Source: Bacteroidales bacterium (GTDB taxonomy: Bacteria; Bacteroidota; Bacteroidia; Bacteroidales; ML635J-15). From it: a DNA stretch of 64,000 nucleotides. The DNA is taken from contig QKHS01000043.1 in assembly GCA_003249955.1 (NCBI GenBank), forward strand, positions 1 to 64,000, in the 5' to 3' direction. Below, in pieces: positions 47,302 through 56,551 of this stretch (position 1 is the first letter of the stretch; each line of letters begins with the position of its first letter). The position numbers were made by a program, and so were the translations under genes. The notes under the pieces were generated by a model. It saw nothing but the letters and a program-made list of their open reading frames with translations, ran no database searches and was not told the DNA's origin.

Positions 47302-48123
47302 ATGTCTGACAGTGAATTACTTAAAGTTGATGTAGAAGGGGTTTTAAAGGCAAAAAACCCAAAACTGGCTAAAAGGGTTCCCCGTTTTTTAATCAGTTAT
47401 CTCAAGCGTATTGTTCATCAGGAAGAAATTAATGAACTCCTTGAAAACAGCAGAGGAAAACTCGATATGGAATTTGTCGAAGCCGTAATAGATTACATGG
47501 GATTAAAGGTTGAAGTTACAGGATTTGAGAACATTCCTGATAACGGCAAACTGGTTTTTGCCGCTAATCATCCTTTAGGCGGACTCGAAAGTCTGGTATT
47601 AATGAAAGTTGTGAATTCAAAATTTAACGATTTTGTTTTTATTGTTAACGATATTCTGATGGTTTTGAAACCACTTGCCGGGCTTTTTGTACCTGTAAAT
47701 AAACATGGAAGTCAGTCACGCGAAGTAATAAACAGAATAAACAAAGTTTATGCTTCCGATAGTCAGATTTTATATTTTCCTGCAGGCCTGGTTTCGAGAA
47801 AAATTAAAGGAAAAATTATTGATCTGCCATGGCAAAAAAGTTTTGTAAATAAATCTGTAGAATATAAGCGGGACATTGTTCCTGTGTACATTGACGGCAG
47901 GAATTCCCGTTTTTTTTACAACTTGTCAAATTTCAGAAAATTTTTAGGAATTAAAGCAAATGTTGAAATGCTTTATCTTGTTGACGAGATGATGAAACAA
48001 AAAGGGAAGACTATTCATATAACCTTTGGTAAACCTGTAGCATATTCAAAATTTGACAAGTCGGAAAGTGCAGGTCATTGGGCAGATTATTTGCACAAAT
48101 TGACTTATTCTCTCAAAAAATAA
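47302..48123 (+). CDS. glsA: PlsC-like O-acyltransferase, probably GlsA/OlsA type
   Basis: About 273 residues from the ATG at 47302, supported by the promoter just upstream. The acyltransferase motif is F-A-A-N-H-P-L-G-G-L-E around residue His90, with G-x-F-V-P-V-N-K and F-P-A-G-L-V-S later. No membrane helix at the N-terminus. Followed 58 bases later by a GNAT-type acyltransferase, the pairing known for glycine lipid synthesis in Bacteroides (GlsA and GlsB), where this enzyme adds the second acyl chain in ester linkage. The amino acid headgroup (glycine, serine dipeptide or ornithine) cannot be told from sequence. Confidence 0.75.
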   Translation: MSDSELLKVDVEGVLKAKNPKLAKRVPRFLISYLKRIVHQEEINELLENSRGKLDMEFVEAVIDYMGLKVEVTGFENIPDNGKLVFAANHPLGGLESLVLMKVVNSKFNDFVFIVNDILMVLKPLAGLFVPVNKHGSQSREVINRINKVYASDSQILYFPAGLVSRKIKGKIIDLPWQKSFVNKSVEYKRDIVPVYIDGRNSRFFYNLSNFRKFLGIKANVEMLYLVDEMMKQKGKTIHITFGKPVAYSKFDKSESAGHWADYLHKLTYSLKK

Positions 48124-48181
48124 GATTATTGAATATTTATTTTGTAATTTTGCAATAAAAACTATTAAATAGACTTTTCAG

Positions 48182-49189
48182 ATGGCCGTCATGAATCCGG
48201 TAATTCCGCCGGTAAAAAAGGAGCTGTTATTATCAGAACTTACAAAAGATAAATTATTGCGTAAATCAAATTACGGCAATACCGAAATATATGTATTTAG
48301 CTACAAAGATTCTCCAAACCTTATGCGGGAACTAGGCAGGCTTCGCGAAGTTACTTTCAGAATGGCCGGTGGGGGAACAGGTCTGGAAATAGACATTGAT
48401 GATTTCGATATTGCTGAAGATCCCTATTTTCAGCTTATAGTATGGGATCCTGATGAGAATGAAATTATAGGAGGCTACAGATTTATTTTGGGTGAATCGG
48501 TGCTTGATGATCCTGAGCAAAAGCTGGCAACGTCTCATCTGTTCGATTTTTCTGAAGAATTTCTACGCGATTATTTGCCTTATACAATAGAACTGGGACG
48601 TTCTTTCGTTCAGCCAAATTATCAATACGGGCGTAATTCGCGAAAGGGAATGTTTGCTCTTGATAATTTATGGGATGGATTGGGAGCTTTAATTGTGGAA
48701 TACCCCGAAATGAAATATTTCTTTGGTAAAGTGACAATGTACAAACATTTCGACCTTAATGCCAGAAATTATATCCTGAGCTTTTTAAATTTGTATTTCC
48801 CTGATACTACAAATCTGGTGGTTCCGAAAAACCCCATTTATTTTGCGTATGAACAAAATAAAAAACTATTTTTCGGAGATAATTACGACAGTGATTATAA
48901 AAAGTTGAATTCTCTTGTACGTGATGTGAACGAAAAAATCCCGCCTTTGGTAAATGCTTATATGAATCTGTCTCCGTCGATGCTTACTTTCGGAACTGTC
49001 GAAAACGATGAGTTCGGTGGGGTTGAAGAAACAGGAATTCTAATAAATATCAAAGATATATACACCTCAAAAAAAGAGCGCCACATAAAATCGTATAACC
49101 GTCTTATAAGAATGAGCCAGATTTTTCCGCGCCAGCCAAAAATATTCAATCTCAGTAATTGGAAAATTAAAAAGAAAATAAAGAAGTAA
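48182..49189 (+). CDS. glsB: GNAT-family N-acyltransferase, probably GlsB/OlsB type
   Basis: The protein has 335 residues. The N-terminal two thirds resembles the OlsB/GlsB N-acyltransferases: LGRLREVTFR, GGYRFILGE, then YTIELGRSFVQPNYQ and a final DNLWDGLGALI segment. These enzymes transfer a 3-hydroxy fatty acid from acyl carrier protein to the amino group of an amino acid. It probably works before the neighbouring PlsC-like enzyme to make an aminolipid. A TAATTTTG element at 48145-48152 suggests it may also have its own start site. Confidence 0.78.
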   Translation: MAVMNPVIPPVKKELLLSELTKDKLLRKSNYGNTEIYVFSYKDSPNLMRELGRLREVTFRMAGGGTGLEIDIDDFDIAEDPYFQLIVWDPDENEIIGGYRFILGESVLDDPEQKLATSHLFDFSEEFLRDYLPYTIELGRSFVQPNYQYGRNSRKGMFALDNLWDGLGALIVEYPEMKYFFGKVTMYKHFDLNARNYILSFLNLYFPDTTNLVVPKNPIYFAYEQNKKLFFGDNYDSDYKKLNSLVRDVNEKIPPLVNAYMNLSPSMLTFGTVENDEFGGVEETGILINIKDIYTSKKERHIKSYNRLIRMSQIFPRQPKIFNLSNWKIKKKIKK

Positions 49190-49236
49190 TATATACTATT
49201 TTAGTATTTTTACAGTTTACATACAAAACGGATTGA

Positions 49237-50622
49237 ATGAAGGTTTCTTTATTTATTTTAATATTATTGTCGGTTGTCATGGTCTCAAGATCCCAGAACC
49301 TGGTTGAAAACCATAGTTTTGAAGATGCCTGGACCTGTCCTTACTCCTACACCACACTTTTCGTGGCCAGACCTTATCCGGGCTGGGAAAATCCGAGCAA
49401 AGGAACTCCGGACCTGCTACATGTTTGCAGTACAGGCGATGCCGGAGTCCCGGATAATTTTGCAGGTCACATGTATCCTTCCGACGGAGCAGCATATGCA
49501 GGAATAATTTTAAGAGAGACTTTTGACGATTCAGTAAAAGTATATGAAGGCGTTTCCAGAGAATATATACAGACCAGGCTTTTGTCTCCTCTGTCAAAGA
49601 ATAAACTTTATTGTGTAAAATTGTTTTATGCTAATTCTTCAAAATCTGTATTTTCGGTAGATGCTCTCGGAATTACTGTTACGGCCGGCGATATCGGAAC
49701 AAAAGATGCCGGGCTTATTATTCAGAGACCGCAGGTAATAAACAAACCCGGCCACATAATGGATAATGTCGATTACTGGCAGGAAATGTGCGGAGTATAT
49801 CGCGCCAGAGGAGACGAAAAATATCTTACAATAGGGAATTTTTGGGATAATAACAACACTTCATACAAACAAAATAAAAGAGAAAGTACCGATTCTGCAT
49901 TTTATTACGCTTACTACTACATTGATGATGTAAGGGTTTTTGAAATTGAAAACACATTTGAGTGCGGTTGTACCAACGACTTCTCGTTTGGCTCCGATTG
50001 GATGGCAGATGATTACGACCCTGAGACAGGATATAACTCACTAGCACTTAATGCTGCTGATAAGGCAGGTGACAACAACGGGAATTTGTCGGAAAACGGA
50101 ATAAATAACGGAAATAACAGTAACCTTAATAATTCTGGCTTAAACGGAGCAAATGGCATAAATACGGATGATTCGCTAAACAACATTAATGGAGCAGCAA
50201 ATGATTACGGGAATTCTTTACTTATAAATATGAAGGAGTCGGAGATTTCGCAAAAAGCATTTGAAAATGCCCAAATCGGGAGCAAATTCAACCTTAACAG
50301 AATTTTCTTTGAGTTTAACTCTTCGGAATTGTTGACAGCATCCTATGCAGAACTTGACAAACTGAGCGGGATACTTAAAGATAAACCAGGCTTAAGAATC
50401 GAAATACGCGGACATTCCGACAATGTAGGCTCCGATTCATATAACAAGACTCTTTCGGTAAAAAGAGCTGCCGCAGTTTACGATTATCTTATTTCCGAAG
50501 GAATTGATAAATCAAGAATGAAATACAGGGGATTCGGAAACAAATTACCTGTTGCAGACAATGACACCGAAGAAGGCAGAAGCAAAAACAGAAGAGTCGA
50601 AATTGTTGTGGTTGAGTTGTAA
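49237..50622 (+). CDS. OmpA-like peptidoglycan-associated outer membrane protein
   Basis: The protein has 461 residues with a signal peptide (residues 1-19). Residues 20-245 form a beta-rich extracellular or periplasmic domain (LVENHSFEDAWTCPY at the start), like Bacteroidetes proteins with a carbohydrate-binding-type fold. A linker rich in Asn and Gly (about residues 275-325) follows. The C-terminal 110 residues are an OmpA domain: FFEFNSSEL, then EIRGHSDNVG and NRRVEIVV, which bind diaminopimelate in the wall. Confidence 0.88.
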   Translation: MKVSLFILILLSVVMVSRSQNLVENHSFEDAWTCPYSYTTLFVARPYPGWENPSKGTPDLLHVCSTGDAGVPDNFAGHMYPSDGAAYAGIILRETFDDSVKVYEGVSREYIQTRLLSPLSKNKLYCVKLFYANSSKSVFSVDALGITVTAGDIGTKDAGLIIQRPQVINKPGHIMDNVDYWQEMCGVYRARGDEKYLTIGNFWDNNNTSYKQNKRESTDSAFYYAYYYIDDVRVFEIENTFECGCTNDFSFGSDWMADDYDPETGYNSLALNAADKAGDNNGNLSENGINNGNNSNLNNSGLNGANGINTDDSLNNINGAANDYGNSLLINMKESEISQKAFENAQIGSKFNLNRIFFEFNSSELLTASYAELDKLSGILKDKPGLRIEIRGHSDNVGSDSYNKTLSVKRAAAVYDYLISEGIDKSRMKYRGFGNKLPVADNDTEEGRSKNRRVEIVVVEL

Positions 50623-50714
50623 TGTTTTTTTAGTCCAAAGGTCTTCTTTTTCCGGTTTTAATGGTTTTGGGATGAAACCAAACAAGATTGTTTTTTATTG
50701 CCGTGATTTTTAAT

Positions 50715-50744
50715 TTTGTTTCTCACAAAAAAGCTGTATATTTA
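50715..50744 (+). promoter_or_regulatory. Promoter TTTG-N18-TATATTTA
   Basis: TTTG at 50715-50718, an 18-base spacer and TATATTTA at 50737-50744 (one mismatch to TAnnTTTG). The ATG at 50766 is 22 bases downstream, which supports that start for the next gene. Confidence 0.5.
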
Positions 50745-50765
50745 CAAAATAAAATTTTAAAAGGG

Positions 50766-51809
50766 ATGAATCTGTATAACGATGTATATCAACTACTTAG
50801 CGATAATGATTGCGTAATAATTCCTGATTTCGGAGGCTTTGTTGCGAATTATTACGAAGCCAGGGTAGATTTACGTAATCAGGAATTTTGTCCTCCTGCC
50901 AGAAAAATAGCTTTTAACGAAAGCCTGAAAAATAATGACGGTTTACTGGTAAATCATATTTGCCAAAACACAAATGTTAACTGGGCAACAGCAAACGAAT
51001 ATGTTTCCCGTTTTGTAACAGAAATAAATGATTCTCTGAAAGATAATCAAACTTTAACATTTGAAAATTTAGGTAAATTTACACGCAAATCAGGAAGTCT
51101 TGTTTTTGTTCCTTTTGAAGGTTTAAATTTGCTGGAATCATCATACGGCCTTGGCTCGTTTCATTTTCCCATGCTGAAACCGGCAAATGCATTTATCGAA
51201 ATTCAGAAGCCTCAGACTTTATCTAAAACCAAATCTGCTAAAGCAAACAAACCTGTAAAATCACGTAAATCATTAATTTATGCAGTTTCGGCAGCAGCCG
51301 TAATTACAGGCTTGGTGGTTATTTCGGTTCAGTTCGGCTGGCTTGATTTAAAAACAGGGAACACCGGCAATAACAATAACTACGCGAACATAAACCCTGT
51401 AGAGACACTTGCAAATACAGGAAAAGAAACTGTTAAACCAGAAAAAACAGTTGCTCCGGTTATAACAGATGAAAATACTCAGGATAAAGTAACTGAAAAT
51501 ATTACAGAACCGGATAAAGAAGAAATTGCTCCTGTAGCTGAAAACACAACAGTTGTAAAACCTGTTTCTGAAAATAACTTTAGTGCAAAATCTTATGTTA
51601 TTGCAGGTAGTTTCTCTAATATCGAGAATGCAGATAATCTTCAGAAAAGTCTTGCCTCAATAGGATTACCATCACAGGTTTTGCCTGTCAGTAACGGAAT
51701 GTACAGAGTATCTGTAAAATCTTATGCGGATTCCGGTCAGGCAGTATCTGAACTAACCGGATTAAGAGAGCAAACAGGGAATCCTTCCTTGTGGATTTTG
51801 AATCTTTAA
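50766..51809 (+). CDS. HU-like plus SPOR domain membrane protein
   Basis: About 347 residues from the ATG at 50766, chosen because the conserved M-N-L-Y-N-D-V-Y-Q-L-L begins there and a promoter ends 22 bases earlier. The N-terminal 140 residues contain two CCDC81-like prokaryotic HU domains (CVIIPDFGGFVANYYEA, TLTFENLGKFTRKSGSLVFVP). One membrane helix lies near residues 166-186, then a Thr/Glu/Asn-rich linker, then a SPOR domain (residues about 272-347) that binds denuded septal glycan. It probably links the cytoplasm to the division site; whether it binds DNA is unknown. Confidence 0.87.
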   Translation: MNLYNDVYQLLSDNDCVIIPDFGGFVANYYEARVDLRNQEFCPPARKIAFNESLKNNDGLLVNHICQNTNVNWATANEYVSRFVTEINDSLKDNQTLTFENLGKFTRKSGSLVFVPFEGLNLLESSYGLGSFHFPMLKPANAFIEIQKPQTLSKTKSAKANKPVKSRKSLIYAVSAAAVITGLVVISVQFGWLDLKTGNTGNNNNYANINPVETLANTGKETVKPEKTVAPVITDENTQDKVTENITEPDKEEIAPVAENTTVVKPVSENNFSAKSYVIAGSFSNIENADNLQKSLASIGLPSQVLPVSNGMYRVSVKSYADSGQAVSELTGLREQTGNPSLWILNL

Positions 51810-51830
51810 GAAGAAACAATATAAATATTG

Positions 51831-51859
51831 CGCTTATCCTTCGGGGTAAGCGTTTTTTT
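51831..51859 (+). terminator. Hairpin terminator
   Basis: CGCTTATCCTTCGGGGTAAGCG (51831-51852 as a stem with TTCG loop) is followed by a run of seven T. It ends the transcript of the HU-SPOR gene. Confidence 0.9.
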
Positions 51860-51966
51860 ATTTCAGTAAATCATGCTACCCCACAAAAAATCAGAATTTC
51901 ACAGCATTACCATGAAATAATATTTTTAATTAAAATAAAAATAGTATATCAAAAACAAAACCTGCT

Positions 51967-54051
51967 TTATTCCTTAACAAATTTTACCCTTTCAATAAAA
52001 TCTCCGGTTTTAATTTCCATGATGTAAATTCCTGATGAAAGCCCCTGTAATGACAATTCAGATTCGGTATTGTTAACCTTATTTTCTTTCCGGCATAATT
52101 TTCCGTCGTAGTTATAAACAGAAATTTCCACATTATCACATAACTCAGGGAGCCTTACAAATATTCTCTCGTTGGCAGGATTAGGATAAATTTTAATATT
52201 GCTTTTGTAAATATTATCAACATCTGTAACATTAATTTCATAATGCAGCTTAAAGCCATCTGACCGTACACTTGCGTTACTGCGGAAACTTACTGTCGCT
52301 TTATTTCCGGTTATCAAAACAGGCTCTGGCAATTCGGACCCTGACAAGTTTGCTACTGTTTGATTTGATGAATTAAGAACCTTTACATAATCGTTTACCG
52401 GCTCAATGTCAAATTCATCAAAAGTAATCAGGATATTTTCGGCTCCGGTGGGAAAAATAGTCCAGTTACAAAACTCATTGTTTTGATACTGATAAGAATT
52501 ACTTCCGTCTGATATTGTTCCGCTGCTTGCAGTAAGAGTTGTTGAAACGCTGCAGTAATCCGGCTTTATTCCAACATATTTAAGCAGCCATCCGTCATTT
52601 ACAGAATCAGAGTTTGTAATAAACTTTACAAGCACCTGATCTGAAGTACTTTCAAATTCTGAAGGAGTTTCGCCGCCATAAACAATTTGCAAAACAGGAG
52701 ATGCTTCTGTGGGACCATCATAAATTACAATATAATCTTCATCATCAGCAAGTAGTTTCAGAAATTCAAAACTTATCCCGTTTACAGAATCTGCGGGATT
52801 TATCAGCCATGAACATTCAGCATCGTTTTGATAATAATCCATAGGACCGCTTCCATCCTCAAGAATTCCTTCTATAGTATTAAGTTCTTTAAGCCCGCTA
52901 CAGAACTGAGGTGCCGATGCCGGAACAGCATAAGCAATTACTTCATGTAAAAGTGTAAAATCAGAACTGCCAGGGGTTAAATCATCAATAAAGAAATAAC
53001 CATCCGAAGAACCTCCCCACCCCCAGTTTATATGGTAATGAGTGTTATCACTGTATCCGTCAAGAATAAATGCATGCCCCATTATAAAATCATAATCAGA
53101 CCAACCGGCATAGTAAAGCGGAATATTCTGATCAAGATGCATTATTAAAGTATCTGTCCAGTTAAACTCAGGAGCGACACTGTCACGAAAAAAATAAGTG
53201 GTTTCCGGATTATATCCGAAATATGTTCTTAGTGTGTAAGCTCCTTTATGATTGTACATGCCGCTTCCGTCAGGTCCGTAGTTCATGTCCACAGAAACGC
53301 CGATATTATAAAGTAATCTTGCAATATCATCATTATAATCCGTCGGAATTTCAGGCATCTGGTCATAATTGTAAGATTGTTCTGCAAAATTTACTTCGAG
53401 CCAGCCATATTCAGGATGTTCGTAGCCGTATGAGCCAGTGCCTGTTGACGGGTATCTGAAATAATTCATTAACTGGCCTAATGCTGTTGCAACACATCCA
53501 ACCACCACATGTCCGTCTGTCCCGGCAGGATCAGCGGGGCAATGGGCATTAAAATATCTTCCCTGGTTCCATTTGGTTGTGAGTAATGGGGTAATAGATT
53601 TTATCCCTGATTTTGAGACAAACTCATCAGGAATTTTTGACAATCTTTCCCAGTCTTCAACTGCTTTGCCGGATGGCATTACATTGTTTTTGATGTTGTA
53701 CTCTGCTTGCTTTGCATAGTTGTTAACCCAGGCCTGTGCCGAAGGATTTAGCTCTGCTCCTGCAAAAACAGATTCGGCAGAAAATGCAAGTACCGGGACT
53801 GTACTTTGGTCTGCCGAGACAATTACGAAGCCTTGTGGTTCAAGGTTAAAAACATGAAACACATCTGTACCGTTATATGTTTGAGTATATGCATCGCTTA
53901 TCTTAAACTTAATGTTTTCTTTGGTTATACCGGCAAATCTTTCAGTTATAGTATTTATTGCAACATTTTCGGCTTGCGAAATATCACAATATTGTGCAAA
54001 AATACTGGTCGTAATCACAGAAATAGCGATAAAGAGTAACATCTTTTTCAT
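51967..54051 (-). CDS. Secreted C10 (streptopain-like) peptidase with two CUB domains and T9SS domain
   Basis: The protein has 694 residues. Signal peptide (1-19), then an inhibitory propeptide of about 130 residues. The catalytic domain has Cys186 in V-G-C-V-A-T-A, His326 in M-G-H-A-F-I-L-D-G-Y and the downstream W-G-W-G-G motif of family C10. Two CUB-like domains follow (about residues 380-500 and 500-610), each with the paired cysteines and D-Y-(I/V)-x-(I/V) strand. The last 75 residues (IYPNPANERIF ... GIYIMEIKTGDF) are a T9SS sorting domain. The secreted protease probably degrades proteins for nutrition or acts on host tissue. Confidence 0.9.
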   Translation of the reverse strand: MKKMLLFIAISVITTSIFAQYCDISQAENVAINTITERFAGITKENIKFKISDAYTQTYNGTDVFHVFNLEPQGFVIVSADQSTVPVLAFSAESVFAGAELNPSAQAWVNNYAKQAEYNIKNNVMPSGKAVEDWERLSKIPDEFVSKSGIKSITPLLTTKWNQGRYFNAHCPADPAGTDGHVVVGCVATALGQLMNYFRYPSTGTGSYGYEHPEYGWLEVNFAEQSYNYDQMPEIPTDYNDDIARLLYNIGVSVDMNYGPDGSGMYNHKGAYTLRTYFGYNPETTYFFRDSVAPEFNWTDTLIMHLDQNIPLYYAGWSDYDFIMGHAFILDGYSDNTHYHINWGWGGSSDGYFFIDDLTPGSSDFTLLHEVIAYAVPASAPQFCSGLKELNTIEGILEDGSGPMDYYQNDAECSWLINPADSVNGISFEFLKLLADDEDYIVIYDGPTEASPVLQIVYGGETPSEFESTSDQVLVKFITNSDSVNDGWLLKYVGIKPDYCSVSTTLTASSGTISDGSNSYQYQNNEFCNWTIFPTGAENILITFDEFDIEPVNDYVKVLNSSNQTVANLSGSELPEPVLITGNKATVSFRSNASVRSDGFKLHYEINVTDVDNIYKSNIKIYPNPANERIFVRLPELCDNVEISVYNYDGKLCRKENKVNNTESELSLQGLSSGIYIMEIKTGDFIERVKFVKE

Positions 54052-54134
54052 AAACTTCGGTTTGAATTTGAGTTGTAAAGATAAAAAAAATTCAGTTTGG
54101 CTAAAACTGAATTTTTTCTGTTGACATTTTTGAA

Positions 54135-54506
54135 TCAGTTACCGGTTCCGTTGGTCAATGCATCAACTGTCGCATTGATTATTGCATGGCTGGCTTCGGT
54201 AGCTCCGCTGACAGCGTCAACGTACGGAGTCTGTTTTTCGACAATGCGTTGAGGGATACTGTCTTTTGCAGGTTGTCCGAACTTTGTTGCATCAAACTCC
54301 AACAACTCTACTGTTTCAATTCTGTGATTGCTTAATACAACTTTTACTCTTGCTTTATTCATACTTTCGGCATAACCTTCATATTCTCCGTCACTTATTT
54401 TGGTTAAGTCTATCTGTTGTACATTTATTTCTGCAGGTTTGCATGAGCTTATAAGCATTAAAAAAGTTAATGCGCTGCCGATAAAAATTATTTTCAGTGT
54501 TTTCAT
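54135..54506 (-). CDS. FMN-binding domain lipoprotein
   Basis: The protein has 123 residues. Lipoprotein signal with Cys22 (L-I-S-S-C). The FMN-binding domain includes D-G-E-Y-E-G and the covalent flavinylation motif V-D-A-V-S-G-A-T (Thr103 is the expected FMN attachment site). Such proteins carry electrons across or outside the membrane, alone or with Rnf/Nqr-type complexes and flavin transferase ApbE. No ApbE gene is in this window. The domain is short but complete. Confidence 0.85.
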   Translation of the reverse strand: MKTLKIIFIGSALTFLMLISSCKPAEINVQQIDLTKISDGEYEGYAESMNKARVKVVLSNHRIETVELLEFDATKFGQPAKDSIPQRIVEKQTPYVDAVSGATEASHAIINATVDALTNGTGN

Positions 54507-54693
54507 ATTTCCTTAAATTAAAACAAACAATTAAATATTCTGATTGAAAAAAAATATAATACCAGCCTTAAAGAACAGATGATTCCTTTGACTGCAAATC
54601 TTACCCAATCCGGTATGCCAGGTAAATTAAAAAAAAGGTGTTTCATTGTTTGTTGATTTGACAATTGTTTTTATGTTTTTTACTAACTTACTA

Positions 54694-55062
54694 TCAGTTA
54701 CTTATGTGCAGGTTTATCTTACCATTACCCTGAATACTTTCATATTTTAATTTCCAATATCCAGGGGTTGATGAAAAACAGGTATTTATTACAGTGTCAC
54801 ACGGGGCATTGAATGTTTCCAGATATACGCTGCTGCTATCCGGATCTGACAACAAAACTTTAACAGAACCTGTTTCAACATAAATATTCCCTTTCAGAAA
54901 AATAGTTGTAATGTCTTGTCCTACTGCCATTATTGTTAATCCGTCAGATGTCTTTCCGTATTCCGAATCAAAACCTGTTCTGGAGTAATCTTCAGAATCA
55001 TGTTTACATGTACTAAATAAGGTAATGCCGGAAATTAAAATTGCTAATACTGTTTTTTTCAT
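54694..55062 (-). CDS. Small lipoprotein of unknown function
   Basis: The protein has 122 residues. The signal ends in lipobox L-F-S-T-C (Cys19). The mature part has alternating beta strands (LTIMAVGQDITTIFLKGNIYVETGSVKVLL) and two more cysteines that could form a disulfide; no family recognised. It lies 187 bases upstream of the FMN lipoprotein on the same strand, with T-rich sequence between. Confidence 0.65.
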   Translation of the reverse strand: MKKTVLAILISGITLFSTCKHDSEDYSRTGFDSEYGKTSDGLTIMAVGQDITTIFLKGNIYVETGSVKVLLSDPDSSSVYLETFNAPCDTVINTCFSSTPGYWKLKYESIQGNGKINLHISN

Positions 55063-55160
55063 TTTCGTTATTTATTTTATGTGATTTTTTATTAATCAAA
55101 GTTATTGGCTTTACATGACTTATTTTTATAACCGATATTTCACCCCAGATATAATCCAGA

Positions 55161-55655
55161 TTAAATCCCGCTTATGGTAACGACTTCCAGTTCTTTTGCC
55201 ATTTCGTCAATTTTCGAATAATCAATTTTCGACACAGTACCATTTACCTTTGATACTTTTTTAACTATGGCCTTTTCAAAGAAATTCATTTTGCCGAACA
55301 AAAATTCACCACCTATTATTTTAGAACTGACAGCTTTTTTACGTAATAATTCGGGAAATGCATGTTCAAATTGCACATCAAACTCTGGCTCATTCATACA
55401 ACATAAATAAAGTGCCAGTCTTTTATTTAAAAGTTCAACCATATTTTTACTGCAGAATTTTCTTACAGAAGACTGAATATTGCCTGCATGAACAGAGCCT
55501 CCTATTATTATTGTGTCGAAAATTGTTAAATCTGCATTTTTTAATTTTTTCAGATTAAAAATCTGTGTTTGAGAATTTGTCATTTTTTGCGCGAGCAATT
55601 CTGCAACTTTTGCAGTAGTCCCGTGACTTGATGAATAAAAAATTGCTGTTTTCAT
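55161..55655 (-). CDS. Flavodoxin-domain protein (HemG-like)
   Basis: About 164 residues from the ATG at 55655. The start is chosen because M-K-T-A-I-F-Y-S-S-S-H-G-T-T begins the flavodoxin fold with its phosphate-binding loop; an upstream in-frame start at 55760 adds unrelated residues. Further segments are IIIGGSVHAGNIQ and KRLALYLCCMNE, as in protoporphyrinogen oxidase HemG and related flavodoxins. FMN binding is likely. Whether it acts in heme synthesis or general electron transfer is not known. Confidence 0.82.
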   Translation of the reverse strand: MKTAIFYSSSHGTTAKVAELLAQKMTNSQTQIFNLKKLKNADLTIFDTIIIGGSVHAGNIQSSVRKFCSKNMVELLNKRLALYLCCMNEPEFDVQFEHAFPELLRKKAVSSKIIGGEFLFGKMNFFEKAIVKKVSKVNGTVSKIDYSKIDEMAKELEVVTISGI

Positions 55656-56097
55656 TTGTATTATTACTTTTTTAAATTTTTGTTGCAAAGAAACACCCCC
55701 AAAGAAAACAGGCAGTCTCATAAAAAGGTTAAGGGGTCTCACTTTAACGAAAAAGTGCATTTTAAAGGTCTCACTTTTTACAGGACATTAAATAACACCT
55801 TAAATAGTAATGGAATTTATAAAGTTTTGAGCCTTTTCAGTTTCTGAACAACCCGGGTTTTAACTTTATGCCTGATACTCTGTTGCGGCTTATCAGGAAT
55901 TCAAAATGTCTTTATAATCTATTCACATTGACAAAGCCGAAATCATAAAAAAAACAAAATAATTTCTATTTTTTGTGTTTTTATTTAAACATTATTAGTT
56001 TAATCTTGTTTCTGAACTTGAAATAAAAAACGTTTTTATTTCTAAATTAAGATACTTTTTTAGCTATATTTATGATTAAATTTTAAAACTAAAGATT
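55656..56097. other. Intergenic region with two GGTCTCACTTT repeats
   Basis: No gene seen in 442 bases. GGTCTCACTTT occurs at 55735-55745 and 55767-55777 in the same direction, 32 bases apart. TATATTTA at 56065-56072 is a one-mismatch -7 element 26 bases before the plus-strand gene at 56098. Confidence 0.4.
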
Positions 56098-56526
56098 ATG
56101 TTACCATTAAGCCATTTACACCCGATGTTAGTACATTTTCCGATTGCATTAGTAGTTTTCGGATTTCTTGCCGATTTGGCATCTGTATTTTTTAAAAAGC
56201 AAAGTTTTTTACCGAAGACAGGCTTTTTCCTATTGATTATAGGAACTCTTGCCGCGCTGGCAGCAGTTTTAACAGGGGCTCTCTTTACTTCAGAAATGTC
56301 CGGAGAGGCAGGACTTGTTCGTGAAACTCACGAAATGTTTGCATGGATTACTCTGGGGCTTCTTGTTGTAACATCTGCACTTCGCATTTTTCTTAAAATC
56401 AAAAAGATGGATGAATCAGGTCTTAAATGGTTTGTTTTAGGGCTGTACGGTTTTGCAACACTATCTGTTATGTTAACAGGATTTTATGGTGGAAATCTTG
56501 TTTATAATTATATGATGCCTCTTTAA
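56098..56526 (+). CDS. DUF2231 membrane protein
   Basis: The protein has 142 residues with four membrane segments (about 10-30, 38-60, 78-98, 112-132). H-P-M-L-V-H-F-P-I-A-L-V near the start is the conserved feature of DUF2231, whose two His residues could bind heme. Function not established. It is 26 bases before the lipoprotein rubrerythrin and is probably cotranscribed, suggesting a shared role in redox or oxidative stress defence. Confidence 0.85.
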   Translation: MLPLSHLHPMLVHFPIALVVFGFLADLASVFFKKQSFLPKTGFFLLIIGTLAALAAVLTGALFTSEMSGEAGLVRETHEMFAWITLGLLVVTSALRIFLKIKKMDESGLKWFVLGLYGFATLSVMLTGFYGGNLVYNYMMPL

Positions 56527-56551
56527 TATTAACTTTAAATAATTTATAAAA

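Noticed and set aside
48145-48152. Independent full promoter for the GNAT acyltransferase
   Set aside because: The -7 match is good, but no TTG lies at a suitable distance, so cotranscription with the upstream gene is as likely.
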